Positions 1-10,941 are shown, counted from the stretch's first letter. The stretch: DNA of 64,000 nt from Cryptomeria japonica (GCF_030272615.1 NC_081406.1:458826072-458890071); one strand, 5' to 3'. Numbers and translations: made by a program. The notes: a model not told the origin generated them from the sequence alone.

Positions 1-475
1 TTGTGCTATCCTAAGAATGATAACTTCACTTTATGTGCATATGCATATGCTGACAAGGTTGGAGACATTGATGACTAGAAAAGTACTTCTAGTGGAACTT
101 TCTTTCTTGGAAAGAAGTTGGTTTCATGGATCAACAAGAAATAGTCATATACCTCTTTATCTACTGCTTGAGCTGAGTATGTTGTTGCTACTACTAATCG
201 TACACAAGTTTTTATGGATGAAGCAAATGTTGAAGGATATAAAGGTGGATTGTGATGCACTGGTAGTTAGTCATTGTGATAACTCTTCTGCTATTGATAT
301 ATCTATCAAGTATAACTTTTTGAAGGATAAGGTGGAAGCAAATGAAGTTAAACTAGTTTATGTGAACACTAAAGAACAAATTGCAGATTTTTTCACTAAA
401 CCTTTATCTAAGGAATCTTTTGAGTACCTGAGAGATAGATTGGGGGTTTTTGCCCCTCTGATAGAGACTTGATTG
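1..475 (+). pseudogene. Copia pol C-terminal end (RNase H), fragment
   Basis: Three-frame reading gives the end of a Ty1/copia polyprotein. A stretch near LCAYAYADKVGDIDD corresponds to the RNase H start. Then come SLSTA..AEYV, HCDNSSAIDIS, and the usual terminal block KEQIADFFTKPLSKESFEYL ending at a TGA near 470. The region is shifted between frames around 100-260 and has lost the usual block after the DNSSAIDIS motif, so it cannot make a working enzyme. In intact elements this domain removes the RNA strand during reverse transcription. It runs off the left edge, so the rest of the element lies outside the window. Its own 3' noncoding region and LTR follow at 476-2063. Identification is secure from motifs. 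The exact lineage within Copia is not determined. Confidence 0.85.
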
Positions 476-881
476 ATGCGGTTTGGCCTCAGTCCGGTAT
501 GCATTATTAGAAACACTATTCATTCCATCACTGATGTGGGATGCTACTGCTCAGAGGGAGTAGTCAGCTTTGAGATTCATAGGCTAACAATTTTTCTTTG
601 ATATTTCTGTCAGATTTGTGGTATTCATGTCAAATGGGGAGAGATATTGATGTGAAAAAGATAAAGAAAGAAAAAAGAAAATCATAGGGGGAGAGATAGC
701 GATGTGAAAAATTAAGTCAAAAATTTGTAGAGATATTATTCATGGGTGGAGAGACATTGATATTCAGATCTATATGCAGGAGATTGTTGGTTGTCTTCCA
801 TAGGGGGAGACTTGTTTGTAATTTCTTGGTACCTAGATTTTTTTCACATCTAGTGTTGCCATCAATGCCAAAGGGGGAGAT
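476..881 (+). other. Copia 3' noncoding region with stem-loop and repeated polypurine tracts
   Basis: This lies between the pol stop and the LTR. A stem CTACT/AGTAG (544-563) sits about 70 bases after the stop. It is followed by several purine-rich GGGGAGA-type tracts (about 636, 686, 745, 801 and 871). The last one, AAAGGGGGAGA at 870-880, abuts the LTR start TGTTGG and is the likely functional polypurine tract that primes plus-strand DNA. The others may be decayed duplicates. Confidence 0.7.
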
Positions 882-2063
882 TGTTGGCCATTTGGTGGAA
901 TTGATTATATGTTGCATTGATGTTTTGTCATTGATGTCAGCACTAGCTGTTTGGATGCTTTTCTAGCACCCTTCTGGTCCCGGCAGGTTGAGTGGTTTTT
1001 GGTTAACTTGGATCCAACATGGTCTGGTTAACTCCGGTATAATTTGGTGATGGAATTGGCTTGTTCATAATGGCTATACTCATATTTGGTCAGTTGGTTT
1101 TGGTCTGGTGATTGGATGCTATCCTACTTACACAGAAGATTGGTTTCTGGTTTCAGCAAGGGTTTCACCGGCAGATCTTTTGGTGGAGATCTTTGATGAA
1201 TTGAATAAGAAGTGTTGGTGTAGCTTCTGATAGAGTTTCAGGATGTTGTTGGTAATCTTGTTCGAGACTTGGCGTTTGGAGATCATTGTTGAAGAGTGTG
1301 GGCCTATACTTGGTCCTGGTTGATCTAGGTTATGGACCGACATTAATGTAACATGTGGAAGAATTATTATTGTATTTCCAGGATGTCATTTGTTTTAGTC
1401 TAAGACCAACATGGCTTTTAATGATGTAATTGGTTTATTTTCTAGTAGCTCACCTGATTGTTTATGGTCGAGGGTTTGTATAAATAAGATGTAAGATCTC
1501 ATTGTAGATCATCATGGTTTTTGTAAGAGGTCATGGTCAAGGAATGTAATATGCAAATATTGTAATGTCATTTAGACAGAGGAGTTGGTCGATCAATGGA
1601 GATCTAATTGGATGTGTAAGAGGATTTAGTCTTCCGCTATTGAGCTTGACCAGAACTGTACTCAGGCATAGGAGATGCTCTCTTTTGAAGTTCAACACTT
1701 TTCTAGATTGTAGTCTAGATTTGTATGTAGTCAGTGAGACTCCTTTTTTTGATGAGAAGTGCATGCTCTAGGATGTTGGCCTTCCTGCAAGTGCAAGACC
1801 CTTCATTGTAAATTCACATACTTACTATAAAAGTATTATCTAATTGTGGGTAGGCTTCCCATTGTGGTTTTTCCCTTTACCAGGTTTTCCACATACAAAT
1901 ATTGGTGTTGTGTGGATGGATTTTATTCTATGATTATTGTTTATGCTTAATTGGATTAACTGCTATTCTGGTACTGTGGTTTTGAATTGATAATGCTTTA
2001 GGTAATATATGACAATTGATTCACCCCCCCCTCTCATTTGTCTTCTGGTTATATGAACTGTCT
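882..2063 (+). repeat. Copia LTR, family A, copy 1 (3' LTR)
   Basis: The LTR starts TGTTGG directly after the polypurine tract. Near its end it holds the C-tract motif (GATTCAC, eight C, TCTCA at 2018-2036), and upstream of that the GGTTTTTCCC core near 1867. It aligns with the LTR at 9222-10353 at both ends. The right border is approximate because the terminal bases have decayed. It is followed directly by pol sequence of another Copia rather than by a primer-binding site. It is therefore the 3' LTR of the element at 1-881, which seems to have landed inside the pol gene of the next element. Confidence 0.75.
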
Positions 2064-3785
2064 AATACCGACATCATCAAAAACCTCAACTGTAACTGAA
2101 GAGAAGCACAAAGAGCCTGAAAATTAGAAAACACCAAGGTATGCAAGGCTAAACCATTCGGAAAATGAGATCATTGGAGACAAAAAAATGGGAGTTATGA
2201 CAAGGAGAATATTGGCAAATCAAGAGGTATGTTTCATTTCTCAGATTGAACTAACATCAGTAATTGAAGCCTGTAAATATGAATGTTGGATGAAATATAT
2301 GGAAGATGAATTAGATCATGTAGAAAAGAACAGTACTTTGAATTTAGTTCCCCAACCTAAAAATAAGAATGTTATTGGATCAAAATAGATTTTTATAAAC
2401 AAACAGAGTGAGAATGGACAAATTGTAAGAAACAAGGCTAGATTTTTTTTGCAAAGGATATTCTTAGAAGGAAGGAATTGATTATGGTGAAAATTTTGCA
2501 CTAGTAGCTAGAATTGAAGTTTTTAGACTATTTCTTGCTTATGTAGCCTATAAGAACTACAAGGTCTATTAGATGGATGTTAAGTGTGCATTCCTAAATG
2601 GATAACCTAAAGAGGAATTGTTTATTGAGCAACTTGATGGATTTTTACTGATAGATGACAAAAATATGGTTTGCAGATTAAGGAAAGCCCTATATGGATT
2701 AAAACAAGCTCCTAGAGCTTGGTATGCAAGGCTGGATAAGTATCTTTTGAAGCTTGATTTTATAAAAGGTAATGTTGACAGTAACCTATATTATAAGATC
2801 ACTAATGATGATATTCTAATTATTGAACTATTTGTTGATGATATCATTTTTGGAGGTGAAGAAAAATTGTGCATGAAATTTTCTGATAATATGCAAAGCG
2901 AATTTGAAATGTCTATGACTAGAGAAATAAGATTTTTTCTAGGTTTGAAGATTACTTAGACTGACAAAGGCATCTTTATCTGTCAAACTAAGTATCTCAA
3001 GGAATTGTTGAAGAAGTTTGGTATGGAAAATTCTAAAACCGGTTAGTACTCCTATGGTTACAAGTGAAAAATTATCAGTTAAGGATGTATCCCCTTTAGT
3101 AAATTCTACAAGATATAAATCCATGATTGGTGGTTTGCTATATTTAACTCAGACTAGACCGGATATAATGAATGCAGTCAGAATTGTATCAAGATTTCAA
3201 GTTAATCCAAGAGAATCATGAAAGTGAAACAAAATAGATATTTCGTTATTTGCAAAGATATATTCAATATGGTTTATGGTACCCTAAAGAGGATGACTTC
3301 ACTTTATGTGCGTATACAGATGTGGATTGGGCAGGTGATGTTGATGCCCGGAAGAGCACATCCAATGGAGCATTCTTCCTTGGGAAGAAGTGTGTCTCAT
3401 GGATCAACAAGAAGGAGTCAGGCATTTCTTTATCTACTGTTGAAGCTGAATATGTTGCAGCCACAACCAATTGTACTCAATCTCTATGGATGAAGCAGAA
3501 GTTGAAGGATATACAAGTGAGTTGTAATGATCTGGTAGTTATCCATTGTGATAACTCTGCAATTATTGATATATCAAATAATCCAATATTTCACTCCAAG
3601 AATAAGAACATATCAATCAGGTATAACATTTTGAAGGAAAAGGTGGAAGCAAAAGAAGTCAGATTAGTTTAGGTGAACACTAAAGAGAAGATAGCAAACA
3701 TATTCACTAAACCTTTGTCTCAGGAATCATTTGAGTATTTGAGAAATAGATTGGGGGTTTCTACCCCTCTGGTAGAGACTTAAAT
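2064..3785 (+). pseudogene. Copia pol: reverse transcriptase and RNase H, broken
   Basis: The reading begins in the linker before reverse transcriptase and continues through the RT block (near YGLKQAPRAWYARLDKYL, 2690-2750). The catalytic motif is FVDDIIFGG (about 2831-2857). It then runs through the RNase H start (ALYLTQTRPDIMN region, TDVDWAGD near 3318) and the terminal TKPLSQESFEYL block to about 3783. Many in-frame stops and shifts are present. At 2570-2572 a TAG replaces the CAG of the Y-Q-M-D-V motif, and at about 2604 a TAA follows NG. It is closely related to the fragment at 1-475. The N-terminal half (gag, protease, integrase) is absent because the LTR ending at 2063 interrupts it. 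A conserved stem-loop follows at 3855-3874, but no LTR was found downstream. It is dead. Confidence 0.88.
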
Positions 3786-3854
3786 GATGCAGATGTGCAT
3801 CAATCTGGTATGCATTATCAGAGCTATCCTTTGATCTGGATTGATAAAATAATT

Positions 3855-3874
3855 CTACTACTCAGGGAGAGTAG
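3855..3874 (+). other. conserved Copia 3' stem-loop, copy 2
   Basis: CTACT at 3855-3859 and AGTAG at 3870-3874, with CTC/GAG pairing inside, can form a stem of about 8 bp with one bulged base. It lies about 70 bases after the pol stop. The same arrangement occurs at 544-563 and 42241-42266. Confidence 0.55.
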
Positions 3875-3949
3875 TCAACCTCGAGATGTAGAGTTTTTTT
3901 ATTTTGTTTGATTCTTTGGCACTGTTGTGTGAGGCCTCACCTCGACTCA

Positions 3950-6725
3950 GTCTGACATTCAGTGGATTTTATATTTAGACTATTATGGATACTTTATTTT
4001 GATGCATTTTGAAGCTTAGAAGTTATATGATTTCAGGATTTGGATAACATTGCTATGTTTTGATGAGTTACTTATATGCTTTATGAGATAGAACCCTACA
4101 TGATTGTTAGATAGGATGATATTGCAATGATAGATGTTGTTATTAAATTTGCAAGACTTTACTATGATAATAAAACTATGATGTATGGCTAAGTTTATGT
4201 GAATTGGGATGAAATTGCTTATGTGAAATTGCTTATGTATTTAATCTGTGCAGATGAAAATTGTATGCAAGTGATGATTTGTATTGTTATTCCTTTGAAT
4301 TATATTATATGTGGATATTTGAAAGTACTAATGTGTAGATTGAGATGCGCAGGAAATTTACCATGTGACCATGGAAAATTACGGAGAACCAAACCTAGAC
4401 TTATGTATGTTCGTAAGCTAGGGGTTGTCTATTTGGAGAGACAACACCCCGTTTGTGTTGTATTTTATTCGTAACAGTATATGCTGCATGAGTGTTAAGT
4501 GTTATTTAAATTTAATGTGTAAAACCCACAAGAGACGATTTCATGTTTTATTTTGTAAAAGTGTTTTATTTGTGTCACTTGACACATGTGTGGATTTAAG
4601 TTTAAATGTTTTATTTTTGTCTCTTGGTGGGAAAGTGTTTAACTATAGTTTTTTTTTCTTAAATAATATAACGTGTTGTCATAAATACCTTGGGAAAGAA
4701 ATCTTTGGAGTGGTCAACATATGTTTGACCCGAAAATAAACTTCAGAGGGGTTTAAAATGGGTTAAATGAACACCTAGGGGTAGTTTAATAGGGTTTCCT
4801 AAAGCCCATAAGGTATACCTAGGGGTTAGGGGTAATTTTAGGCAAGTTTCTACTTTTAAGTGACCTTTTTGACACTTAAAATTGGCTTTTTTGAGTTGTG
4901 CGAAAATTGAAAATTAGAAGTTTAAATCTAATTGAGATTTTTCCTATTCGAATGAGAGTCTTTTTGCATTCTGCTTTACTTTCCTTTTTGGTTTTTAGAA
5001 ACTTGTGAGAACTCAGAGAATGAGCTTCTTAAGCAAGAATTGCAAAATTTGAGGGTAATCACCCACTCTCCATTTTTGGAGAGAAGAGAATTTTTGAAAA
5101 GAAAGGCATAGTTTGGAATAGAAAACTTGACTAAGGGTAGAAGAAGAAGATCCGTGGATTGGGCGGCTCTTCCTCAAATATTATACTACCATTGGGCAGA
5201 TTAAGGTTGGTTTGATTATTCTTTAAAATTTCTATTTTCTTGTATGTGTTTGAGAGTATGATTGGTGTAAGAAATCTGTGTTCTTGAATGTCTTGTTTTT
5301 AGAATTTCATTTGGAATTTTTGCATTATGTTTTGTTGTGTTTTGGGAGTTTTCTCAAGACCTCTTACTCTTGGGAGAGAGGAGGATCTTGTGGGTGGTAG
5401 CAGTGACAACCCTCGAGTGAGAGAATCTCATTTGAGAGTGATCACAAGGGATCTTTGTGTGACCCTTGCTGCATGGCCTATTTGTGCAATGGGGATCATA
5501 AGGAGGGATATAAGGCTAGAATGCCTTTGGGGGGCATAAGGAATAAGGGGTTGAGATTTTTGATGTATTTATTATGCCATGAGGTGGCTACTTGTTTTTC
5601 CATACTTGCAGTTCTCCTCAGGGTATTGGTCCACTACCACCCTTAAAAAGGTCATCACCAAAGTGTGGTGCTGTGAAGCCAAGTTGGGAGTGTGTCTGAA
5701 AATCTGTGTGTGTATGTATGCCTTCTATGTGTTTGCATGTTTGTTACCTGTCTAGGGCTTGGTTCTCCGAGCTCGGGGGTGGCTACCAGTTAGCCTAGGC
5801 TGGGAGGTGAGCACTCCATGGTCATATTGTGATTTATTATGCAGGGATGTCAGGAGAAAAGGATAGGAACAGTGAAAAGTTGCAGAAGATTATTGTTGAT
5901 GAAACTTAAATTCATTTGCAGTTATTAGTTTAAATTTGATAGGAGAAATATACCCTCATTCATTGAATGAGAGGCAAGTTGTAATTTTGAAATTAGACAT
6001 GAGATTTAATATTCTAGTTAAATAAAGAAACATCTTGTAATTTTGTAGAATATCGATAGAGTTGTAAAAAGCTAGATATGCTTCTATTTTCTATTTTAAA
6101 AAAAAAAGGGGTTGCTTTGATTTGCATGCAATAGTTTTTTTTGTAATATGGAAAAATTAGTTTTTAATTAATTTTACCTTCATTCTACTTGCAGAAAAAT
6201 ATGAGTAGTATGTATTGTTAACATTTTAATGAATGTATGCATGTTGTTTAAAAGGTGTATATTGCAGTTTATTTTTCCTATTGTAAGATCTAAGTTTTAT
6301 GAACCCTAGTAAATATTAGTTGCAAGAAGTGAAATTTCACAATTAATTTTAGGAATAAAATCTAAAGCATTCCTCTCTTCTAATCCCTTAACTTAAGTTT
6401 ATTAAACTTTAGATTGTTAAGTTGCTATTAAATTTATTGATATCTATGGTTATTTTATTGCAGGAAATAAATCTATAGCTATTTACTTTGTTGTTTTCTT
6501 TTTATATTTATTTACCTTAGACTCCAGCAATATCATATTTATGCCTTTGATAATATACAGTAAGAAAAAAATCAGAGTGTTAAAAATATATAAATTCCAT
6601 CTAAATCTTATATTCTCAAAGCAAATGGAAACCCCCCCCCCCCCCAAAAAAAAGGACATTATACATTTTTATCATAGAAAATATAAATAAACTTCTATCA
6701 ATGTTTATAAATATACATAATAACA
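3950..6725. other. long stretch with no recognisable gene
   Basis: No coding region, LTR pair or RNA gene could be identified. The short ORFs near 4199-4739 and 5327-5646 have no recognisable motif and low-complexity, AT-biased composition. The text reads like old noncoding transposon DNA. Short direct repeats of ACCTAGGGGT occur near 4776 and 4829. A 14-C run followed by 8 A lies at 6632-6653. Confidence 0.5.
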
Positions 6726-6727
6726 AT

Positions 6728-6785
6728 TATATATATATATATAAATATATATATATATATTTATATATATAATATATATATATTT
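6728..6785. repeat. TA-rich microsatellite
   Basis: Interrupted (TA)n tract directly before the GC-rich repeat island. Confidence 0.9.
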
Positions 6786-6852
6786 TAAAAAGAAATTTAA
6801 ACAAAATTTATTTTTTTTATAAAAATTGAAATAGCGGAGGGTTCGGCCGGGG

Positions 6853-7050
6853 GCCGAGCTCACTGTGTAATGCACAGTGGCCGGTGGTCGTGCTCACTGT
6901 GCATGGCACAGTGGCCGGCGGCCGAGTCCACTGTGTATTGCATAGTGGCCGGCGGGCCGAGCTAACTATGCATTGCATAGTGGCCAACGGCCGTGCGCAC
7001 TGTGTAATACACAGTGGCTGGCGGCTGAGCTCACTGTGCACTGCACAGTG
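6853..7050. repeat. six tandem 34-bp GC-rich units, each with a 19-bp palindrome
   Basis: Each unit carries the inverted repeat CACTGTG-N5-CACAGTG (some arms drift to AACTATG or CATAGTG), separated by a GC-rich GGCCGGCGGCCGAGC-like linker. The left arms start at 6861, 6895, 6929, 6964, 6998 and 7032, so the period is 34 (once 35). Where an arm mutates, the partner often changes to match (AACTATG/CATAGTG in unit 4), so pairing is largely kept. The island is rich in CpG and stands out sharply from the AT-rich flanks. Both strands are open across it in some frames, but the translated text only mirrors the repeat. I do not recognise it as a known family. Confidence 0.9.
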
Positions 7051-7142
7051 GAGTCTTCGGCTACGCCGACTTCCGCCTCCCGCCTCCTTCTGCATTCGCT
7101 CAACCTGTCCGCTGCCATGGCCACCCTGCGTGGTAATGGGTT

Positions 7143-7202
7143 AAAAAAAAAAAAAAAAAAATCTAAAAGGGGAGGAAACCCTAGCTCGGTTAGAGCTAGG
7201 GT
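7143..7202. repeat. 19-A run and 10-bp perfect hairpin
   Basis: A run of 19 A (7143-7161) is followed by the perfect inverted repeat ACCCTAGCTC (7178-7187), loop GGTTA, GAGCTAGGGT (7193-7202). The left arm contains AAACCCTA, the plant telo-box sequence. It sits about 130 bp after the 34-bp array. No gene could be tied to it. Confidence 0.75.
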
Positions 7203-7210
7203 AGAGGGGA

Positions 7211-7822
7211 AAATCAAGCAAGTTTATGGGGTTTTTAAAAAAAAGGTGCCAAAGAAGTAAATATATATTATGAATTAAATTAGGGTTTTCATGAAAGTTA
7301 TTTTTAAGGTTGTACAAATTTATTTTTTTTAAAAAGGAGTTTTTTTTTTTTTACATTTCCAATTAATTATATTTAGATTAACTATTTGTGAAGCCTTAAT
7401 TGAATAGAAGGGGAAAATTAATTCCTTGTAAACTAAATTTGACTTTGGAAAGATAATTATCCTCATCGGATAAGGTCTTTAAGAAATTAATTTGACACTT
7501 TAATCCATTAAATTAATTAATGATTTAAAATGAAATTTAGACAATATGGCTTTATTGGAGATCAATTTTTATCTACGTCTACCATTTAAATGAGTTTAAT
7601 AAATTAAACTAACGACTATATTTGATGAGAAAATAAATTAAAACATTTAGTTTTCCGCAAATGAATTTTAATTAAGTTTTGATACTTAGTTAGTATCAGA
7701 GTTAGTTCGATCTTTGTTATGGCCAACATGTTAACACATGTCGTGATAGCGAACTTTGCTAATTAACTAGTCGTTTTTTTTTTTAAAAAAACATTCCGTT
7801 TTTGCCGTAATTTTTGGGCATG
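7211..7822. other. AT-rich stretch without recognisable gene
   Basis: Only poly-T/poly-A runs and AT-rich text are seen. No ORF with a family motif. Confidence 0.5.
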
Positions 7823-7954
7823 ACATGTTGTCAAATGGGGAGAAATATATGTGAAAAATTATTGTTATTTATTGATTGCACTCCTTAGGAGGATTTTGGT
7901 GGTATTTGGTCTTTTGTTTCAAATTTGGTTTAGAGCTTCACTGTTATATTATTT
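7823..7954 (+). other. Copia 3' noncoding remnant
   Basis: The words GTTGTCAAATGGGGAGAAAT and a downstream ATATGTGAAAAATT match the PPT-like repeats of the other Copia 3' regions (for example 625-700). An LTR beginning TGTTGG follows at 7955. Confidence 0.5.
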
Positions 7955-8749
7955 TGTTGGCAAATGCACACTCCAATGAGAAATTGTAGGTGATTGAAGG
8001 TATTGTCATTGATGGAAACCTTACAATCATGTGATAGTGGCAGGCAGACATAGCCACTAGCACAGACAGACTCTACAGTGGCATACAGATCACTGGCAGC
8101 AAAAAGAAGATTACTGGCACCCTGGCCAACAAGAATTTTGTATAAATGTATTTTGTTATTAATTGTAAAATCTTTTGTAAGCCAACACGGCGGATTGTAA
8201 TGTGACTCATATATGTATGAGATCATTGTAGATCATTTAGAAGGTGTGTATAATGCGAAGTATGAAAGGAATATAGCATATCTAATATGCAAATTATTGG
8301 ATAAGGGTTTATGTATATTGCAGATCTTAAACCGGTACTAAATCTGCCATAGCAGATACTGATCTGAAGTAGTACAAGACATTGGATTTGTATAATCCAA
8401 TTTTTTATGTCAGTGTGACTTCTTTTATAATTGAGCAATGAGCTCTAGGCACTTGGCCTTCCTGCATGTGCAGGCCCCTATTGTAAACAGTAATAGTCTC
8501 TTATTGGCTGGTAAATGAATATTGTGGGTCACAAATCCCACCAAGGTTTTTCCCACACCAGGTTTCCTCATTAAAATATTGTGTTATGGTGTGCTTTTCA
8601 TATTGTGGTTGTTGTTCTTATTTGTTGCATTATTTATGGTTTATCAGTAAATAGTTTTAATATACTTTTCATGTTATAAGTAAAGAAAATTATTTTACCA
8701 GTCAGATACTGATTCACCCCCCCTCTTAGTATCTTTGGGAATCCTAACA
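7955..8749 (+). repeat. Copia LTR, family B (followed by PBS)
   Basis: Starts TGTTGG and ends AATCCTAACA directly before a primer-binding site. It contains the GCATGTGCAGGCCCC word (about 8463), the core GGTTTTTCCC (about 8555) and the C-tract motif near 8711-8730. The length is about 795 bp. The PBS behind it makes it formally a 5' LTR, although PPT-like text precedes it as well. Confidence 0.8.
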
Positions 8750-8766
8750 ATTGGTATCAAAGAAAG
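8750..8766 (+). other. primer-binding site (initiator Met tRNA type)
   Basis: ATTGGTATCAAAG directly follows the LTR end. It is one base off the common TGGTATCAGAG, complementary to the 3' end of plant initiator methionine tRNA. Confidence 0.75.
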
Positions 8767-8952
8767 TGAGTTGGAAGGACTTCAACCAGAAACTCATCTT
8801 TCACCGGTTGCAACTTCCTCTGAGAGTGATATGCTAGAGGTATTCAAAAGGGTAGAAAGGAAAAGAAAGCCCTCACAGGTACCCTCACCCACTCCTAGAA
8901 AAACAAGACAAAAGCAATAGGCAATGAGGCCTCTAGTTAAGAAGTTAACTCC

Positions 8953-8983
<31 letters not shown>

Positions 8984-9063
8984 AAGAAGAAATTTTTAAT
9001 GGAAATTGTTGATGAAATACCCAATAATTTGTATAGAAGACTAGAAGCTAGAAGGGTAGCCAT
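8767..9063 (+). other. short rearranged internal region with (AAG)n tract
   Basis: About 300 bp separate the PBS from a second LTR-end fragment. It encodes no recognisable gag. An open stretch rich in K, R, P and S (ending near 8920) and an (AAG)n microsatellite (8954-8992) are seen. This may be a deletion product of an element, or unrelated filler joined by recombination. Confidence 0.5.
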
Positions 9064-9108
9064 TGTTGAATCACCCCCCCCCTCTCAGTATCTTTGGGAA
9101 TCCTAACA
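9064..9108 (+). repeat. 45-bp LTR-end fragment (family B duplicate)
   Basis: The last about 40 bases of LTR B, from the C-tract motif to TTTGGGAATCCTAACA, are repeated here (9070-9108 against 8711-8749), with nine C instead of seven. Confidence 0.8.
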
Positions 9109-9221
9109 TATTTTATAGGAGATTGTTGGCGATCTTCCATTGGGGGAGACTTGTTTGGCATTTTCTTGGCACTTAGATGTTTTTCACATCTAGTGTTGCC
9201 ATCAATGCCAAAGGGGGAGAT
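9109..9221 (+). other. Copia 3' noncoding end with polypurine tract (family A)
   Basis: Aligns with 768-881: GGAGATTGTTGG, GGGGGAGACTTG, and the last tract AAAGGGGGAGA immediately before the LTR at 9222. It begins abruptly after the LTR B fragment, so the junction at 9108/9109 is chimeric. Confidence 0.75.
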
Positions 9222-10353
9222 TGTTGGTCATATAATGGAATTGATTATGTGTTGCATTGATGTTTTGTCATTGATGTCAACACTTGTTGTTATGGTTGTT
9301 TATCGGCTTCTGGTAGAAGGATTAGATTGGAAAGATAATCAGTTGCTTGTCATTGGTATGATTTGGTTGATGGAATAAGTTTGTATGGATGGTTCATATG
9401 CTTCTAAAGTATGTTTCAATCAGTTGGTATTGTTTTGATGATCAGATGCTATCTTATGTTCTAGTAAGCTTTCTTTATTGGTCCAGTAAGGGTTTCATTG
9501 ATAGAGATTTATTGAAGATCTTTGATGTAATGCATAAGTGGTGTTGGTGTAGCTTCTAGAAGGGATTCAAAATGTTGATGGTGATTGTGGTCATGCCTCA
9601 TTTGATTGGTGTCATTTCTTTGACGTGTGTGGATCTAATTTAGGTCTAGTGCTATCTAGGTTATCGATCGGTTTGCATGTAACATGTTGGTGGATCCTCT
9701 GATGAGCTTCCGGGATGTTTTATTAATTGGATGATATTTGTTTATCCTTATTGCAACATGATTTATGATTTTGTTTCAAGATTATGTAATGGATCTATTG
9801 AACTATCATTTGTGTGGCCGACCTAATGTAATGATATAGGAAATGAGCTAATAATGTAATGATAATTTGTGTAGAGGATCTAGTCAATCATAGGTGATCG
9901 AGTTGGGTTTATGTAAGAGGTTGTAGACCTCTAGTATTGAGCTTAACCAGAAATGTAATCTAGCATGTTTGAGGCTATCACCGAAAATTCTTCTCTCTGG
10001 ATTGTAGTCCAAATATCTTGAGGTGGTTGACATCTCTGTAGTCAGTAAGACTCCATTGTAATGAGTAGTGTGCTCTAGGTGCAGGCCCCTATTGTAATCA
10101 TATACTTATTGCAGAAGTATCATCTGACTGTGGGTTGGGTTTCCCACTATGGTTTTTCCCTTTCCAGGTTTTCCATGTATAAATTATGGTGTTATGTGTT
10201 ATTGTTGCATGGTATTGATTCTCTGGTTTTTATTTATGCTTTAATTCTTAATCAGTTATACCGGTATATAAGGTTTTAAGTGCTTTAATTCACATAATCT
10301 ATTAACAACTGATTCACCCCCCCCCTCTCAGTTGTTCTCTTGTTATCTTAACA
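9222..10353 (+). repeat. Copia LTR, family A, copy 2 (3' LTR)
   Basis: Starts TGTTGGTCATATAATGG and matches the LTR at 882. It ends TTATCTTAACA after a nine-C motif at 10311-10330. The core GGTTTTTCCC is at about 10151. It is preceded by the family A polypurine tract and followed by a piece of another Copia pol, so it is a 3' LTR inserted into that pol or joined to it. Confidence 0.8.
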
Positions 10354-10447
10354 TGAACAAATTCTAGATATTTTTACAAAAAACCCTTTCTCATGATACT
10401 TTTGAGCATCTCTAAAAGAAGTTGGGAGTTATTTCTCCCTCCTCTTG
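10354..10447 (+). pseudogene. Copia pol extreme C-terminus, fragment
   Basis: The frame starting GAACAAATT reads EQI-DIFTK-PFSHDTFEHL, a stop, then KKLGVISPSS and a stop. This is the standard ending of Copia pol after RNase H. Only about 30 codons remain. It differs from the family A ending, so it belongs to a separate element that was cut by LTR A2. Confidence 0.75.
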
Positions 10448-10941
10448 AATAAAGAAGTAAAGGGTGAGGGGAGTGTTGGTGCTCTTGCAAAGTGTTTTTG
10501 AAATGTTATGCTAGCAACAATGATATTAGAAGGATTATTGGTGTGTTGAATTATGGGGTGTAATGCCTCTCTAACTATAACACGGTTAAGAAGGTATCAT
10601 GATGTTGAACCTATGCTTAGATACAAATGTAGTAATTATTTTTTATATTGAAATGTTAATCAATGTAGACAAAAATATATGTTAGATCTAGTAATCACTA
10701 TGATCATGATGTTATAAATTCAGTTAATTATCTGAAAGTATTATGGTTATGTTTCAATGGATATTTAGATAGAAAGGGGTGATATCGAAACATTCAAATA
10801 TATGATAATGCATGTGATATTAAAATTTTCTTCCAATGATTTTAACACTTTAGTTATTTATATGTATATGTTGATGTTTGGATAACAGTAGGAGAATGTT
10901 TTGATTATATTGATTAAAATGTGATTATTTGACGATGCTTT
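10448..10941 (+). repeat. possible truncated Copia LTR after a PPT
   Basis: AAGGGTGAGGGGA (10460-10472) resembles a polypurine tract and is followed by TGTTGGTGC at 10474. The rest has no clear LTR end before the next LTR begins at 10942. The call rests on these two words only. Confidence 0.4.

Noticed and set aside
4199-5646. ORFs of 60-104 codons in the 4-5.6 kb stretch
   Set aside because: No motif, biased composition and no support from neighbouring splice sites or family matches.
6632-6653. 14-C/8-A run as another LTR C-tract motif
   Set aside because: The flanks lack GATTCAC before and TCTCAGT after, and no LTR end is near.
6853-7050. CRISPR-like array (short palindromic repeats at constant period)
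   Set aside because: The linkers are repeats of each other rather than unique spacers, there are no cas genes, and the surroundings are plant nuclear DNA.
6817-7260. Overlapping ORFs on both strands across the 34-bp array
   Set aside because: The peptides only mirror the repeat and its flanking A-run; no domain, and both strands are equally open.
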